Positions 33,695 through 44,837 of a DNA stretch of 64,000 nt are shown one piece after another. This DNA comes from Alopecurus myosuroides (lineage: Eukaryota; Streptophyta; Magnoliopsida; Poales; Poaceae): positions 238,377,437 through 238,441,436 of the forward strand of contig CM054062.1 in NCBI GenBank assembly GCA_028641055.1, read 5' to 3'. The notes under the pieces are model-generated. The model saw only the letters and a list, made by a program, of their open reading frames with translations. It was not told where the DNA came from and ran no database searches. Position numbers and translations under genes: made by a program. Every line of letters starts with the position of its first letter. Position 1 is the stretch's first letter.

Positions 33695-33839
33695 ATTAAA
33701 ACCAAGAAAAAGTTGCAAAGACTTAAAACTTTACTGCAAAAGGACAAATACTTGTTCATACAAAAATAGATAGCATTACAATTGATATTACATTATGAGA
33801 ATAGTAATGCTTCTACTTTCTTGGCTAGCTACGCAGGAA

Positions 33840-34083
33840 TTATACGGCGCCCTCGTATTCCTCGTCGTCCTCCTCATCGCTGTCGCTGGGGTTCTCCGGA
33901 GTCTTGGGAATCTCTTCCTACGGGTAGAACATGGAGGTAGAAACCATCCGAGCAATTTTGGAGGCGTGCCCCATCACTGACTCGAAGATCTCCACCCTTT
34001 GTGCTTCCGTATATCCTTGAGGGATACCAGTAGACACACGTCAGGACTTCGAGGTGGTGTAATGCATGCGCATCAGTCCAAGG
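33840..34083 (-). pseudogene. 3' exon of the antisense Tat ORF, separated by nested insertion
   Basis: On the minus strand the frame GYTEAQRVEIFESVMGHASKI and ARMVSTSMFYP, then (after a stop) EEIPKTPENPSDSDEEDDE ending EYEGAV and TAA at 33840-33842. It is the acidic C-terminus of the antisense gene whose earlier exons lie at 40340-43286. The two parts were contiguous before the ACCAT-flanked element inserted. Confidence 0.65.
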
Positions 34084-34088
34084 ACCAT

Positions 34089-35551
34089 TGATGTCTACGC
34101 ACGCTTCTATTCTTGTAGACAGTGTTGGGCCTTCAAGTGCAGAGCTTTGTAGAACAGCAGCAAATTCCCTTAAGTGGATCACCCAAGTTTTATTGAACTC
34201 AGGGAGGTACAGGTCAAATATATCTCTCTCAAGCAACCCTGCAATTAGGATACAAGAAGTCTCTTGTGTCCCCAACACACCCAATATACTTGTCAGGTAT
34301 ATAGGTGCACTAGTTCGGCGAAGAGATAGTGAAATGCGAGTGATATGGATGGTTACAAATAATAATAGCAATCTGAAATAAATATGGCAACAAGCAAACA
34401 TGTAGCAGAACAAGCGGAAAATGGTGTTTCAATGCTTGGAAACAAGGCCTAGGGATCCTACTTTCACTAGTGGACACTCTCAACAATGATCACATAATTG
34501 AATAACTAAATATCTTCTCTTCACTATGCTACTCTTAACCCTCTCCGGGTGGATAACGAACACTAATCATTGCGTAGTGCTGCAAAAAGCATTCCTTAAA
34601 GTAAGCATTCCCATGTCTAGTTAACCCCACGCTGTCACTATGAGCGCCCTAGAAGGTACTAGACAAACACCACAATTCATAGAGGAGACACACACGATGT
34701 GCACACTGTCACCTTCACACAGCGGGACAAGATGACTCCAAAGTTCATATTAATAAAAACTTGAGTAGCACAAGATGAAGAGTAACATCTACTTATTCAA
34801 CTAGATTACAAAGCTCACGATCACATATAGATCACACCATGGGAGAGAGAGATGAACCATATAGCTACCGTAGAGCCCTCAGCCTCGGGGGAGAACTACT
34901 CCCTCCTCATCATAGGCAAAAAAAGTGAGCCCACCCGACTAAAGGAACGGGAGAAATTCTGAACTTCAATAATCGAAGAGTGGTCGTAGGTGAGCCCACC
35001 CGCGGCGATGGAGATGGCGGTGGTGTCGATGGAGATGGCTTCCGGGGGCACTTCCCCGTCCCGGCAGGGTGCCAGAACAGAGATATGTCCCCCGAAACTT
35101 GGGTTGACGATGACGGCGATTGCGGAAGGTTTCGTGGAATTTCGCTGATTCTTTTAGGGTTTTCCCTCGGGGGAGTATATATAGGCGAAAGGGCGATGAT
35201 GGTGGGCGCCCGAGGGGCCCACACCACCTCCTGGCGCGGCCAGGGGCCCACCCGCGCCCAGGCATGGTGTGGGGGCTCCGGGGCCCCCCTCCGGGTCTAT
35301 TTTAACTTCTAGATGCTTCCGGGGAAAATAGGAACTTCGGTATTTGTGGGGTCCAATTCCGAGAATATTTCCAGAAAAACTTTTCTGAAATAAAAAACAA
35401 CAGAAAACAGGGAACTGGCACTTGGCATCTTGTTAATAGGCTAGTCCCGGAAAACGTAAGAAAATGTAGGAAAACATACGGAAAACATGTAGCAATTGGC
35501 ATAATATCAACATGGAACGTCAGAAATTATAGATACGCTGGAGGCGTATCA
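34089..35551 (-). repeat. 3' LTR of the minus-strand non-autonomous Gypsy element
   Basis: 1,463 bp, from TGATGTCTACGCACGC to GGAGGCGTATCA on the plus strand. It has about 65 bp near 34920-34990 that the other LTR lacks, plus scattered substitutions, so the insertion is not very recent. Confidence 0.92.
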
Positions 35552-35552
35552 A

Positions 35553-35567
35553 GCATCCCCAAGCTTA
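35553..35567 (-). other. Polypurine tract of the minus-strand Gypsy element
   Basis: TAAGCTTGGGGATGC on the minus strand directly before the 3' LTR. Exact copies of this 15-mer recur inside the element at 37193-37207 and 37251-37265. Confidence 0.65.
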
Positions 35568-37935
35568 GTTCCTACTCGTCCTCGAGTAGGTAAACTATAA
35601 AACAAAATAATTTCTGAGGTGACATGCTACCACACAATCTTGATCATCATATGTAAAGTAGAGCATGTAAACTAGGATCAAATGAACTAAAGCTGTGATC
35701 TATATTTGATATCAACAAGTAATGCATAAACAAATAAGAAGAAAGAAGCAAAACTTTTAATGAATCAATACCAAAAGACTATCAACCATGCAAAGTTTAT
35801 TAGAGATGATTTAATCTTTCAAGAACAACAATATCATGCACGTCAAACGATCTTCACAACCCCTGTTGGAATATACAAGCCAAGTTCTAGAATGTTAAGT
35901 TCCCCACATAGTTATGAATGAATGATAATATGAAAACTTTCTCCAAACTGAAGTAATGGTGCTAAACATGAAGCACAAGTGTGGTATAAAGGATAGTGAT
36001 GCGCCCCCTCTCTCTTTATTCTCTCTTTGGCCCCTTTTTTTCTTTTTGGGTTTTTTTCATTTTTTTTATATCCTCACCGATAGAGGCAACATCCTATATT
36101 ACAATGAATCATCACACTTTTAGTACTCATAACTCATAATGGAATATCTCTGATGTATCCAACTGCATGCTCCTGCCAGTGTAGCAGTATGCATAAATAA
36201 CCATGAAGCTCATCATCAAGTAACATAATATAGGTGGATGTTGTGCAGCAATATATCTCGGAATGGCTATGGAAATGCCATGATAGGTAGGTATGGTGGC
36301 TGTTTTGAGGAAGAATATATGGGCTTATGCGTAGGAGAACAAAGTCCTCCCACAGGATTTGGATGCACTGGCGAAGTTTGCACCAACTCTCAATGTGAGA
36401 AAGGGCAATGCACAGTACCGAAGAGGCTAGCAAATATGGATGGTGGAAGTGCCAGGAGCCTCAACATAGACTCACGAGTTAAAAGATTACAACAAGAAAA
36501 TCATCTTACAAGGCACAATGCAAATCACTCCAAGAGGGTCTGTGGCAGTGACAAGTCACTGTTAGCTACCCCGACCGTAGCGCGTAACAAAAGGCCGATC
36601 GGAAATGTATCACTCGTAGCAATCATATACCATTGTTTCCATCAGATGGTAATTTAAGTGTGGCATAGTTTCAAGTTTCTTAGACCAACCATTAAAAGTT
36701 TATACTTACTATTCCTTCCCTTTTATCCATTAAGCAAATTATTATCTCAAAACAACAGCAGTGATTCAAGTGAAGCAGTTTAGTGATCTACAAGACCATG
36801 CGAATTTTTCCACTATACCAACTATCACATAAGCATTTCTATTCCCAACCAAGAACATACATATGAAAACAAAAACTCTCTCTAAGCATATAGAGATGAA
36901 AACTAGAGAGTACTAACAACTCTAAATAAGAGATGAATGCAAAATAGGAGCTAAATAAATGCAGCGGCCAGACAAAGATTAAGAATACAAAGTATTCCCA
37001 TGAAAAAGCGGAGTGTGTCACTCTCCAATAAAAGAATGCTGGGGTCCAACCAAGCTTATTGCGAAAATAAAAACAAACTGAAAGAAAAAATAAAAGACGC
37101 TCCAAGTAAAGCACATAAGATGTGACCGAATAAAAATATAGTTTCACTAGAAGTGACCTGATAATTTGTCGACGAAGAAGGGGATGCCTTGGGCATCCCC
37201 AAGCTTAGATGCTTGAGTCTTCTTATAATTTTCTGGGATGTACCACCGGGGCATCCCCAAGCTTAGGCTTTTCACTCTTCTTGATCACATCATATCATCC
37301 TCTTCTCTTGACCCTTGAAAACTTCCTTCACACCAAACTTCTCACAATCTTTATTAGCAACGTTAGTGCAAATCGAAATAATAAATTCACATGGTTCAGT
37401 TTCAACACAATTCTAACACTCATAAACACATTAGCTAATGTTACAACTTTTTTTAAAACTCTTTTTCTCAAAAGAACACAAAAAGAAAGAGATTAAGAGG
37501 CAAATGCAATTATTAGCATAAATCTGTCAAAACAGAACAGCAGGTAAAGATGATTTTTTTCAAAAATCCTCTGTTTCTCAAATCAAAAAGTGTCCAACTA
37601 AGAAAGGTTGCGTATATAGCCCAGGATTACGCACAAAAAAACTCAGGTCATTTTGAATTTTCTGTGATTTTATACGATTTTAACAGTGGACAGCAGAAAT
37701 CTGTTTCCTGCGCAGAAATCCGAAATATAGTCTCAACTTTCCACTAGAGGCTTTACTTGGCTCAACAAAGACACAAAATAAAAGATACAGAGAGGTTTCT
37801 AAGGAAATAGACAACACCCAGGTGCAAAGAAATAAAAAATAAACGACGGAAAACGGGTTGAAAATGGAGAAATAAAACGGGTTGTCTGTCTGAAGCGCTT
37901 TTCTTTTAATGCCTTTCAGCTAGGCACAATGATTT
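35568..37935. other. Internal non-coding region of the non-autonomous Gypsy element
   Basis: About 2.4 kb between the single ORF and the 3' LTR with no domain on either strand. The largest minus-strand frame (36433 down to 36134) and plus-strand frame (36238-36657) show nothing recognisable. It holds two extra polypurine-like motifs and a pyrimidine-rich stretch near 36006-36068. Confidence 0.5.
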
Positions 37936-38799
37936 TTAAAAGATGCTCACATAAGAATAATAGTTTAAGAACAATAAAAGAGCATCAATAAGCAAATATA
38001 AAACATATTTAAGTCTAACCCACTTCCTATAAAAAATAATCTTGTAGAAAAACAAGTCAACGAAGCACAAAGTGACTAGCATAGGAAGACAAAATAAGTG
38101 CAACTTCAAAAATTTCAACATAAAGAGGGAAAAATTAATATTGTTGAGATGCATAAAACCATGTTTCCCTCTCTCGTAATAACTTTCAGTATCATCATGA
38201 ATAAAATTAACAATATAAATATCATAAGAAACATTCTTATCATGATCCAAATGCATAAAAGAATTAATACTCTCCACATAAGCATAGTCATTCTCATTAA
38301 TAGTAGTGGGATAAAATTCAACAAAATAGCTATCATTATTATTCTCATCACCGTAAACATCAAATTGAGGAGGCATATTGTAATCATAATTAATTTTCTC
38401 CTCAATAGTAGGTGGACTGAAAATAGCATGTTCATCATTGTAAACATCATATATAGAAGGCATATCATGATCACAATAAAATTTATCATTCATAGTAGGT
38501 GGAACTAGAATACAACAATCATTATAATCATCATATATTGGAGGCAAAGTATCATCAAAGAAAATTTCCTCCTCAAAACTTGGGGGACTAAAAATATCAT
38601 ATTCATAAAAACTAGCTTCCCCAAGCTTAGACTTTTCCATATCATTAGCAATAATGGTGTTTAAAGAGTTCATACTAATAACATTGCCACTAGCATGCAA
38701 ATAAAGTTCCATAGGTTTTTTAATTTTGTCTTCAAACACTTCATGTCCTAATTCAAGATAAAGATTATAAAGCTCTCTCATATTTTTGTTGTAATCCAT
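37936..38799 (-). CDS. Sole ORF of the non-autonomous Gypsy element: acidic repeat protein with hydrophobic C-terminus
   Basis: 287 aa, first ORF after the primer site, i.e. in the position of gag, but without gag motifs. Residues 1-60 (MDYNKNMRELYNLYLELGHE) look helical and charged. Residues 69-153 are three degenerate copies of a module of about 29 residues: IFSPPSFEEE...LPPIYDDYND, LVPPTMNDK...MPSIYDVYND, IFSPPTIEEK...MPPQFDVYGD. Residues 221-257 and 262-284 are hydrophobic and could be membrane segments separated by a basic RKWVRLK. No frame damage. I recall similar ORFs from wheat-type genomes but no known function. Nothing here supports an enzyme. Confidence 0.7.
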   Translation of the reverse strand: MDYNKNMRELYNLYLELGHEVFEDKIKKPMELYLHASGNVISMNSLNTIIANDMEKSKLGEASFYEYDIFSPPSFEEEIFFDDTLPPIYDDYNDCCILVPPTMNDKFYCDHDMPSIYDVYNDEHAIFSPPTIEEKINYDYNMPPQFDVYGDENNNDSYFVEFYPTTINENDYAYVESINSFMHLDHDKNVSYDIYIVNFIHDDTESYYERGKHGFMHLNNINFSLFMLKFLKLHLFCLPMLVTLCFVDLFFYKIIFYRKWVRLKYVLYLLIDALLLFLNYYSYVSIF

Positions 38800-38911
38800 T
38801 AAGCCTAACTAGTAAAAATAAAAACAAGAAACAAAAAGATATAATTGCAGAATCTAAAGGAAATAACTTCGAGCACTCACACCCGAGGATGTGAGTACCT
38901 TTTACCTTACC

Positions 38912-38929
38912 TCCCCGGCAATGGCGCCA
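38912..38929 (-). other. Primer binding site of the minus-strand Gypsy element
   Basis: TGGCGCCATTGCCGGGGA on the minus strand, about ten bases inside the 5' LTR. It differs by two bases from the Athila-like primer site at 48086-48103. Confidence 0.8.
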
Positions 38930-38939
38930 GAAAAGAGCT

Positions 38940-40334
38940 TGATGTCTACGCACACTTCTATTCTTGTAGACAGTGTTGGGCCTCCAAGTGCAGAGGTTTA
39001 TAGAACAGCAGACATTTTGCCTTAAGTGGATCACCCAAGGTTTATCGAACTCAGGGAGGTAGAGGTCAAAGATATCCCTCTCAAGCAACCTTGCAATTAA
39101 GATACGAGAAGTCTCTTGTGTCCCCAACACACCCAATATACTTGTCAGGTATATAGGTGCACTAGTTCGGCGAAGACATAGTGAAATGCGAGTAATATGG
39201 ATGGTTGTAAGTAATAATAGCAATCTGAAATAAATATGGCAGCAAGCAAACATGTAGCAGAACAGGCAGAAAAAGGTGTTTCAATGCTTGGAAACAAGGC
39301 CTAGGGATCCTAGTTTCACTAGTGGACACTCTCAACAATGATCATATAATTGAATAACTAAATATCTTCTCGTCACTATGCTACTCTTAACCCTCTCCGG
39401 TTGGATAACGAACACTAATCATTGCGTAGGGCTGCAAAAAGCATTCCTTAAAGTAAGCATTCCCATATCTAGTTAACCCCATGCTGTCACTATGAGCTCC
39501 CTAGAAGGTACTAGACAAACACCACAATTCATAGAGGAGACACACACACGATGTGCACACTGTCACCTTCATACCGCGGGACAAGGTGACTCCAAAGTTC
39601 ATATTAATAAAACACTTGAGTAGCACAAGATGAAGAGTAACATATACTTATTCAACTAGATTACAAAGCTCACGATAACATATAGATCACACGGGAGAGA
39701 GAGATGAACCACATAGCTACCGTAGAGCCCTCAGCCTCGGGGGAGAACTACTCCCTCCTCATCATAGGAGATAGCAACGGCGATGGAGATGGCGGTGGAG
39801 TCGGTGGAGATGGCTTCCGGGGGCACTTCCCTGCCCCGGCAGGGTGCCAGAACAGAGATCTGTCCCCTGAAACTTGGCTTGACGATGACGGCGGCTACAT
39901 AAGGTTTCATGGAATTTCGCCGATTCTTTTAGGGTTTTCCCTCGGGGGAGTATATATAGGCAAAAGGGCGATGGCGGTGGGCGCCCGAGGGGCCCACACC
40001 ACCTCCCGGCGCGGCCAGTGGCCCACCCGTGCCCAAGCATGGTGTGGGGGCTCCGGCCCTCCCCCCCCCCCCCCCGGGTCTCCTTTGGACTTCTGGATGC
40101 TTCCGGGAAAATAGGAACTTCGAGATTTGTGGGGTCCAATTCCGAGAATATTTCCAGAAAAACTTTTCTGAAATCAAAAACATCAGAAAACAGGGAACTG
40201 GCACTTGGCATCTTGTTAATAGGTTAGTCCCGCAAAACGTAAGAAAACGTAGGAAAACATACGGAAAACATGTAGAAATTGGCATAATATCAACATGGAA
40301 CATCAGAAATTATAGATACGTTGGAGACGTATCA
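38940..40334 (-). repeat. 5' LTR of the minus-strand non-autonomous Gypsy element
   Basis: 1,395 bp. In element orientation it begins TGATACGTCTCC and ends AGACATCA. It includes a C-run near 40058-40076 and a TATATATAGG likely TATA region at 39951-39960 (plus-strand coordinates). Confidence 0.9.
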
Positions 40335-40363
40335 ACCATGCGTGCACCACCTCGGACGGAAGA

Positions 40364-41113
40364 TTAGATCCAGGACTTCCTCTGGTTTGCCACCTCTTCA
40401 ATGGCTTCCGGGAGTTTCCTAACTTCCGAGTAATCTCCAGCTTTGTCGGGAATGCACTTGTTCACAAGTAGCATCCCTGCAGTCTTAAGGTCGGCGAAGA
40501 TATTTCCGAAAGCCCGGATTCTGTCAATCCGGGGTGAGAAAAGGATTCCCTTCTGTTCAAAACAACCAAGAGAGGTTAGAAAATCACAGAAGGAGGAAAA
40601 GTAAGGCGTGCTGCAAAAGTACAAGAAAAACATTGGTAAAGAAGCAAAAAACTTACCCAGGATTTTATCCATCTCAACGCCTTCTTCAAGCTGTTGGTTG
40701 AGGGCATTTTCCAAGTCCCGGATTGTCGCCTTATCCTTCTCAGCTTGAGAGGAAGCTCGGGACTCGGCCATACCAATGGCTAGTTGGCTCGCCTCCAGAT
40801 CTTTTTGAAGCTTTACTGTCATCTTGTAAAGCTCCAAAATTTCCTCGCGGAGGGTTTCGGCGTTGCCAGCATCTTCAGCAATTTGTTTGGCTTTGGCCAA
40901 AGAAGCTGAAAAGAATGAAAACTGAAGAGTTCAAAACTTGGGAAAAGACTTAGAAAAATTCAGAAAACAAGAGTACAAATGAATAAGACATTTACCTGCT
41001 GAAGGCTTCAGCTGGTGCTGAACTGAGGCCAGCTCCGAGTCTTTGTCATTAAGAATACCAAGGATAGATCTAACCTCTTGGTTCTTAATGGTGAGCTTGT
41101 TGAAAACTTCCAC
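40364..41113 (-). pseudogene. Coiled-coil exons of the antisense Tat ORF
   Basis: Minus strand. VFNKLTIKNQEVRSILGILN up to LKPSAG precedes a GTAAATG donor. ASLAKAKQIAEDAGNAETLR continues to NQQLEEGVEMDKILG and a donor GTAAGT at 40656-40651. A final exon part has FADLKTAGMLLVNKCIPDK and AIEEVANQRKSW. Heptad-like Leu/Ile/Ala spacing predicts a coiled coil. A TAA follows KSWI close to the nested insertion. Exon borders are by eye only. Confidence 0.6.
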
Positions 41114-41539
41114 ATTTATAGTCTCGGCGGTTTGCTAAGAAATAGACAAAGGAAAAGTTGCTTAGGCAAAAAATAAGCAGACAAAAGAGAAAAGCATTAA
41201 GGCAAAAACAGAAACAATACTTTTGTCTTAATGCTTGGGGGCTAGAGGTATTTAGCTATCTTATCCTTTTTAAGCCTGCGATATTCTCTGAGAATTCCTT
41301 AGCATATTCTGCAAAGGTAATTCCCATGTGGTGGAGGCCGTCTTCCATGACCTCGCGAGGCGAGAATACGTAATTATTCCTAACAATAAGTCCGCCTTGT
41401 GGCCAAGGACGGATTAAGGGAGCACGGGCAAAGTGTTTTTTCGCCCACGGATGAATATACCCGTGTCCGTCAAAACAATATTCCTGCTTTACCTTGAACT
41501 TGTCGTCAAAAGTGGGGATGGGCTCTTCCTTGGGAAGAT

Positions 41540-43286
41540 TTTAAGGCCCAGCCTCTTCCGGTACCGCCCTTTCCCTCGCATCTGTGTTGGGTGCAATGGT
41601 CTGGCTGGACTGTAGGGGATATTCTTCCTCCTGTGCAGCCGAGTTTTCTTCCCCAGCCGCCATTGGGGTGTCTGGTGCAGCGGCGGGGGATGACTTGATT
41701 CCCCTGTGGGCAGCAGCTTTATGTTTCTTCCGGCCTTTTCCCTTCAAGGTAGTAGGGGCAAGGCTAGAAAAGAAAGAAGGAGAGGAAATCCGAGATTTGA
41801 GATTCCGAGAAACAAAAACATGCAACAAAAAGCATACGAATGAAAAAAAAATCCCGGGTTTTTACCTGGAAGTGGCGACTGGCGACGACAACGCCGTCAA
41901 GATCGATGATTTCCTGAGTGGCGGATGGCTTCTTGCGCTTCCGCCCCCTAGACTGGAAGTTGGCTCGAAGTGTAGCCAACTCTTCATCGGTGGCAATCTC
42001 GCTCTCAGCAAGTTCGAGGAGCTGAAAAAGAGATAATCCAAAATCCGGATTAGTATAAACATCCGATAAAAGAAGAAACTCAAGAAATTCCCCAAATGAT
42101 AAAAGCATACCTTGGGAGCGGGGTTCGTCGCGTGATACATTTCTCGGCTTTCCTCATACTGGTCACGAGTGGAGACGAGTTGGTTGACGCGCTTCTTGAA
42201 CTCCTTCTTGTTCAAAGCGGCTTTTGTCGCCCTCATCGCATCGTCGGGGCCCGTGTATTCACACATGAGCCGCTTTCCATGATAAGCGAGGGGCTGGATC
42301 CGCCTTCCAAACCAGCAGATGATTGTATCCATGCCGGTTTGCGGAGGGGTGGAAGAGACAAGTTTTGCGATTTGCCTCTTGATCCTCATCAGGTCTGGAG
42401 GCAGAACCTGGACCGTGTCCAACGCCCAATCATCTTGGGGCGTAGCCGCGGAATTGACGAAAGGCGGAATGCCCGTTTCCTTTCCAGGAAACGGAACATC
42501 CGCATGATAGAAGAATGAGCCCGTCCAGAATTTGACGAACTCGGAAGTTTTTATCTTGGGGAACCAATCTTCCCTATTCCTACGGAGATTGAACGATATG
42601 GTTCTGCAAGTCACAAGTATGCCTTCAGAAGTATTGCATTTAACGTTAAAGCAATACTGGAAGAAGTCCAGGCGGGGTTCTATCCCTAGATAACCCTCAA
42701 AAAGGGCCTGGAATCGGGCTAAATAAAGGATAGAGTTTGGCGGTAGGTTGTGTGGTTTGATTTTATAGTGATCTAAAACCTGGCAGAAAAAGGTGGAAGG
42801 CGGAAAGCCCATACCTCTATTGATGTGAGATGTCAGGAGGACACGTTCGCCGGGTTGCGGAGACGGCTCGAAGTCGTATTTGTTCACCTGCCATTTATCC
42901 TTTAGCATGAAGCCGTCATTCTCCATTCCCGGGAGAAGGGTTGGAACCACATTACAACGGCTCCAATTGCCGGCATTCTCCTCGGTTTCTTCCTCGCCTC
43001 TAGCAGCGGCGGAGGCGGCGGCATCGTCGCCGCTGAGAGAAGTGTTTCCCTCCTCTGTGGACTCAGGAAATGGAGGTGGAGGCGGAGGAGTGGTCGATGG
43101 CGGCGGCATTTCACCGGTTGCGGGAGGCAGATCCCCGCCCGCCGGCTCGCTGGTGGCACCCTCCGGCGCGTTCACGGTGGTGCGCAGCGGGGAGTCGAAG
43201 ATGGGTTCGACATCGTTTATGATATCTTCGACTTTGAGGGCGGTGGTCGTGGAGTCCGAAGCCCGAGGAGATCCTCCGATGACCAT
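41540..43286 (-). pseudogene. Antisense ORF of the Tat element with Transposase_28-like domain
   Basis: Minus strand, from MVIGGSPRASDSTTTALK. A proline-rich N-terminal third is followed by SHINRGMGFPPSTFFCQVLD, HNLPPNSILYLARFQALFEG, and YLGIEPRLDFFQYCF. This is the core of the plant family Pfam calls Transposase_28 (putative gypsy-type transposon). Exon 1 (43286-42111) ends at a GT donor in phase 0. Exon 2 (42021-41866: LLELAESEIATDEEL to SRHFQ) also keeps phase 0. A lysine-rich exon follows (KGKGRKKHKAAAHRG, about 41770-41540). Coiled-coil and acidic C-terminal exons lie further on. Such antisense extra genes are known from Tat elements, with unknown function. Exon 1-2 are open; overall integrity is uncertain. 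Confidence 0.75.
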
Positions 43287-43854
43287 CTTCGGGCGGCGCG
43301 GCCGTGGATTGGATCCTCCGATGGTTTTCCGGAGATGAGCTCGGGGGCTCGGGACTCTGTGCTTTTCTGGAACTTAAGCTCGGGGCGCAAAGGCTTTGAG
43401 GCTCTAGATGCTCGAGGTGGAAGAAGGTGCGGAAGAGGAAACGGAGCCCCCGAGACGGCTATTTTAGCCAGAAACGCGTGGAGATTAGCTCCAACGGCTC
43501 TTTTAGCCGTTGGATGCATGACGCGTGTAACGCCCAAAAATTCCGTGAAATGAGGGGACGGGGTGATTAATGCTATCTCCTCGTTTCCCGTGAAAGAATC
43601 TGTCAGAGGATATGGTTTAAGGATTTGACTGAACCCAAACATCCGTGACATCTGCAGGATTTCATCGCTAATGTCACGAAGTTCCTTCTCCGTGAAGGTT
43701 CGTCGAAGAAAAGCCGAACTTTGGTAAATTCTGAGTTTTGGGTTAAGCGATTTTTTGGTGAAAAAAGAATCAAGACAAAATGCCAACATTTCTGAAAAAG
43801 AATGCCAATGAACGAAGAGCGACGGAATGAAGTCTTAATCCTTCTTGGGGCTAC

Positions 43855-44402
43855 TATCGGATATACGCCGATTAGGGGTATATCCGGCATTGGCCTAAAA
43901 GCCGGATTACCAGGATGGCCCGTAGGTAATGGATCATAGTCTATTGGGCGGCGCCCAGTAAGCTGACGCGCATGAAGCTAGATTCTAGAAGGACCCGGAC
44001 CACGGCCCAAAGTGGTGTGGCTTTGAGAAGAAGACGGATTCCTTACTTTCCAAGTTAGATACTTTTCGTAGTCTTCTAGGTTTCCTTTCTGTAAGCCCTA
44101 TATGGCTATCTATATAAAGCCATACGAGAGCAAGAATAGACAGACAATTAGCTAGAAGCCAACTCGCCGAGAAGTCGATCCTCGCCGAGTTAGCGAAACC
44201 ATACTAACATTGTGCTTTGTATACTTCAGGCTTCAGCCCTGATTTAGTGAGATTGCAGGAGTAGGAACGCTGCCTAGTTGCTTCGTACCGAACCTGGGTA
44301 AAAACTCGGTGTTCTCGTTTGTCGTATTATCACGTCCCCCCGCGGTTCTATCAGTACGCTCATAGCACCCCCGTTTATGAACTCTACTACGATGTCTCGA
44401 CA
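43855..44402 (+). repeat. 3' LTR of the Tat-type element
   Basis: 548 bp from TATCGGATATACGCC (first bases TA rather than the usual TG) to GATGTCTCGACA. A polypurine-like CTTGGGGCTAC precedes it at 43844-43854. Confidence 0.92.
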
Positions 44403-44407
44403 GAGAG

Positions 44408-44815
44408 CTCACGGAAGCGGAAGCCGACCAAGTTCTACCGCCGCGGCGCCTCACGGGCGGCCATGTGAGCAGCGGCGGTGGGTGGGAGCTGCGCGCGTCG
44501 TGTGGGATCTATGAGCAGCGACGGGGTGGCGCGGTGGTGGGAGGATTTGGGTGGCCGGGGAAGGAAAGGGGAAGTGGAGTGAAGCTGCATTTCACCGGCG
44601 GTTGGAAAATCGCGCGTTCGCTCGACCGTCGCGCGCGCGGGACTGGACGCTCAATTTATAGGGCGCCGGATGGAGCTTTTCTCCGTGCCCTGTCCAAATT
44701 TTATAGTACGCCTGGGTTTAGCACGACTGCTGGAGCGCCGCGTTTTGGCTCGTGCGCGCTAAATTAGTGGATTTTCTAGCACCGTGCTAGTTTAGAGTGA
44801 GTGTTGGTGATGCTC
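44408..44815 (-). mobile_element. Displaced right arm of the Harbinger element
   Basis: GC-rich sequence continuing the transposase 5' region beyond the Tat insertion. It ends with GTGTTGGTGATGCTC (44801-44815), a Harbinger-type terminal repeat, followed by TAA (44816-44818). The matching left terminal repeat was not found before 23856, so that end may be deleted or too diverged. Confidence 0.7.
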
Positions 44816-44818
44816 TAA

Positions 44819-44837
44819 TATACCGAGATGGAGGGAG
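44819..44837. mobile_element. Right end of the split Stowaway MITE
   Basis: TATACCGAGATGGAGGGAG followed by TA (44838-44839), the inverted counterpart of CTCCCTCCGTCCGGGTT at 23616. It lies directly outside the Harbinger target site. Confidence 0.5.

Larger units (their letters stand above)
34089..40334 (-). mobile_element. Non-autonomous Gypsy element, minus strand, nested in the Tat-type element
   Basis: LTRs at 34089-35551 and 38940-40334, with the 5-bp duplication ACCAT at 34084-34088 and 40335-40339. On its own (minus) strand it starts TGATACGTCTCCAACGTATC and has a primer site just inside the 5' LTR. It carries only one ORF and no recognisable gag, protease, RT or integrase. The LTRs and primer site resemble those of Athila-like elements in the window, which suggests it is mobilised in trans by such an element. 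Confidence 0.92.
25314..44402 (+). mobile_element. Tat-type Ty3/Gypsy LTR retrotransposon, nested and decayed
   Basis: Complete by structure. LTRs lie at 25314-25860 and 43855-44402, with the 5-bp duplication GAGAG at 25309-25313 and 44403-44407. The order gag, protease, reverse transcriptase, RNase H, a second RNase H and integrase, followed by an antisense extra ORF with a Transposase_28-like domain, matches the Tat (Retand/RIRE2/Grande) lineage. Without the nested 6.2-kb element it is about 12.8 kb. Many stops and frameshifts, a mutated RT motif and a mutated LTR start (TA instead of TG at 43855) show it is inactive. It was inserted into the Harbinger element. Confidence 0.93.

Noticed and set aside
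35120..35312. Possible gene in the non-autonomous element LTRs (34910-35312 and 39704-40303)
   Set aside because: Both stretches are the paired LTRs in GC-rich U3 sequence; coding potential is not conserved between the two copies.
38098..38508. Plus-strand 136-codon ORF opposite the acidic-repeat protein
   Set aside because: Ile/Asn-rich mirror of the minus-strand repeat gene with no independent support.
42096..43338. Plus-strand ORFs of 140 and 152 codons in the Tat element
   Set aside because: They are shadows of the minus-strand Transposase_28-like gene.
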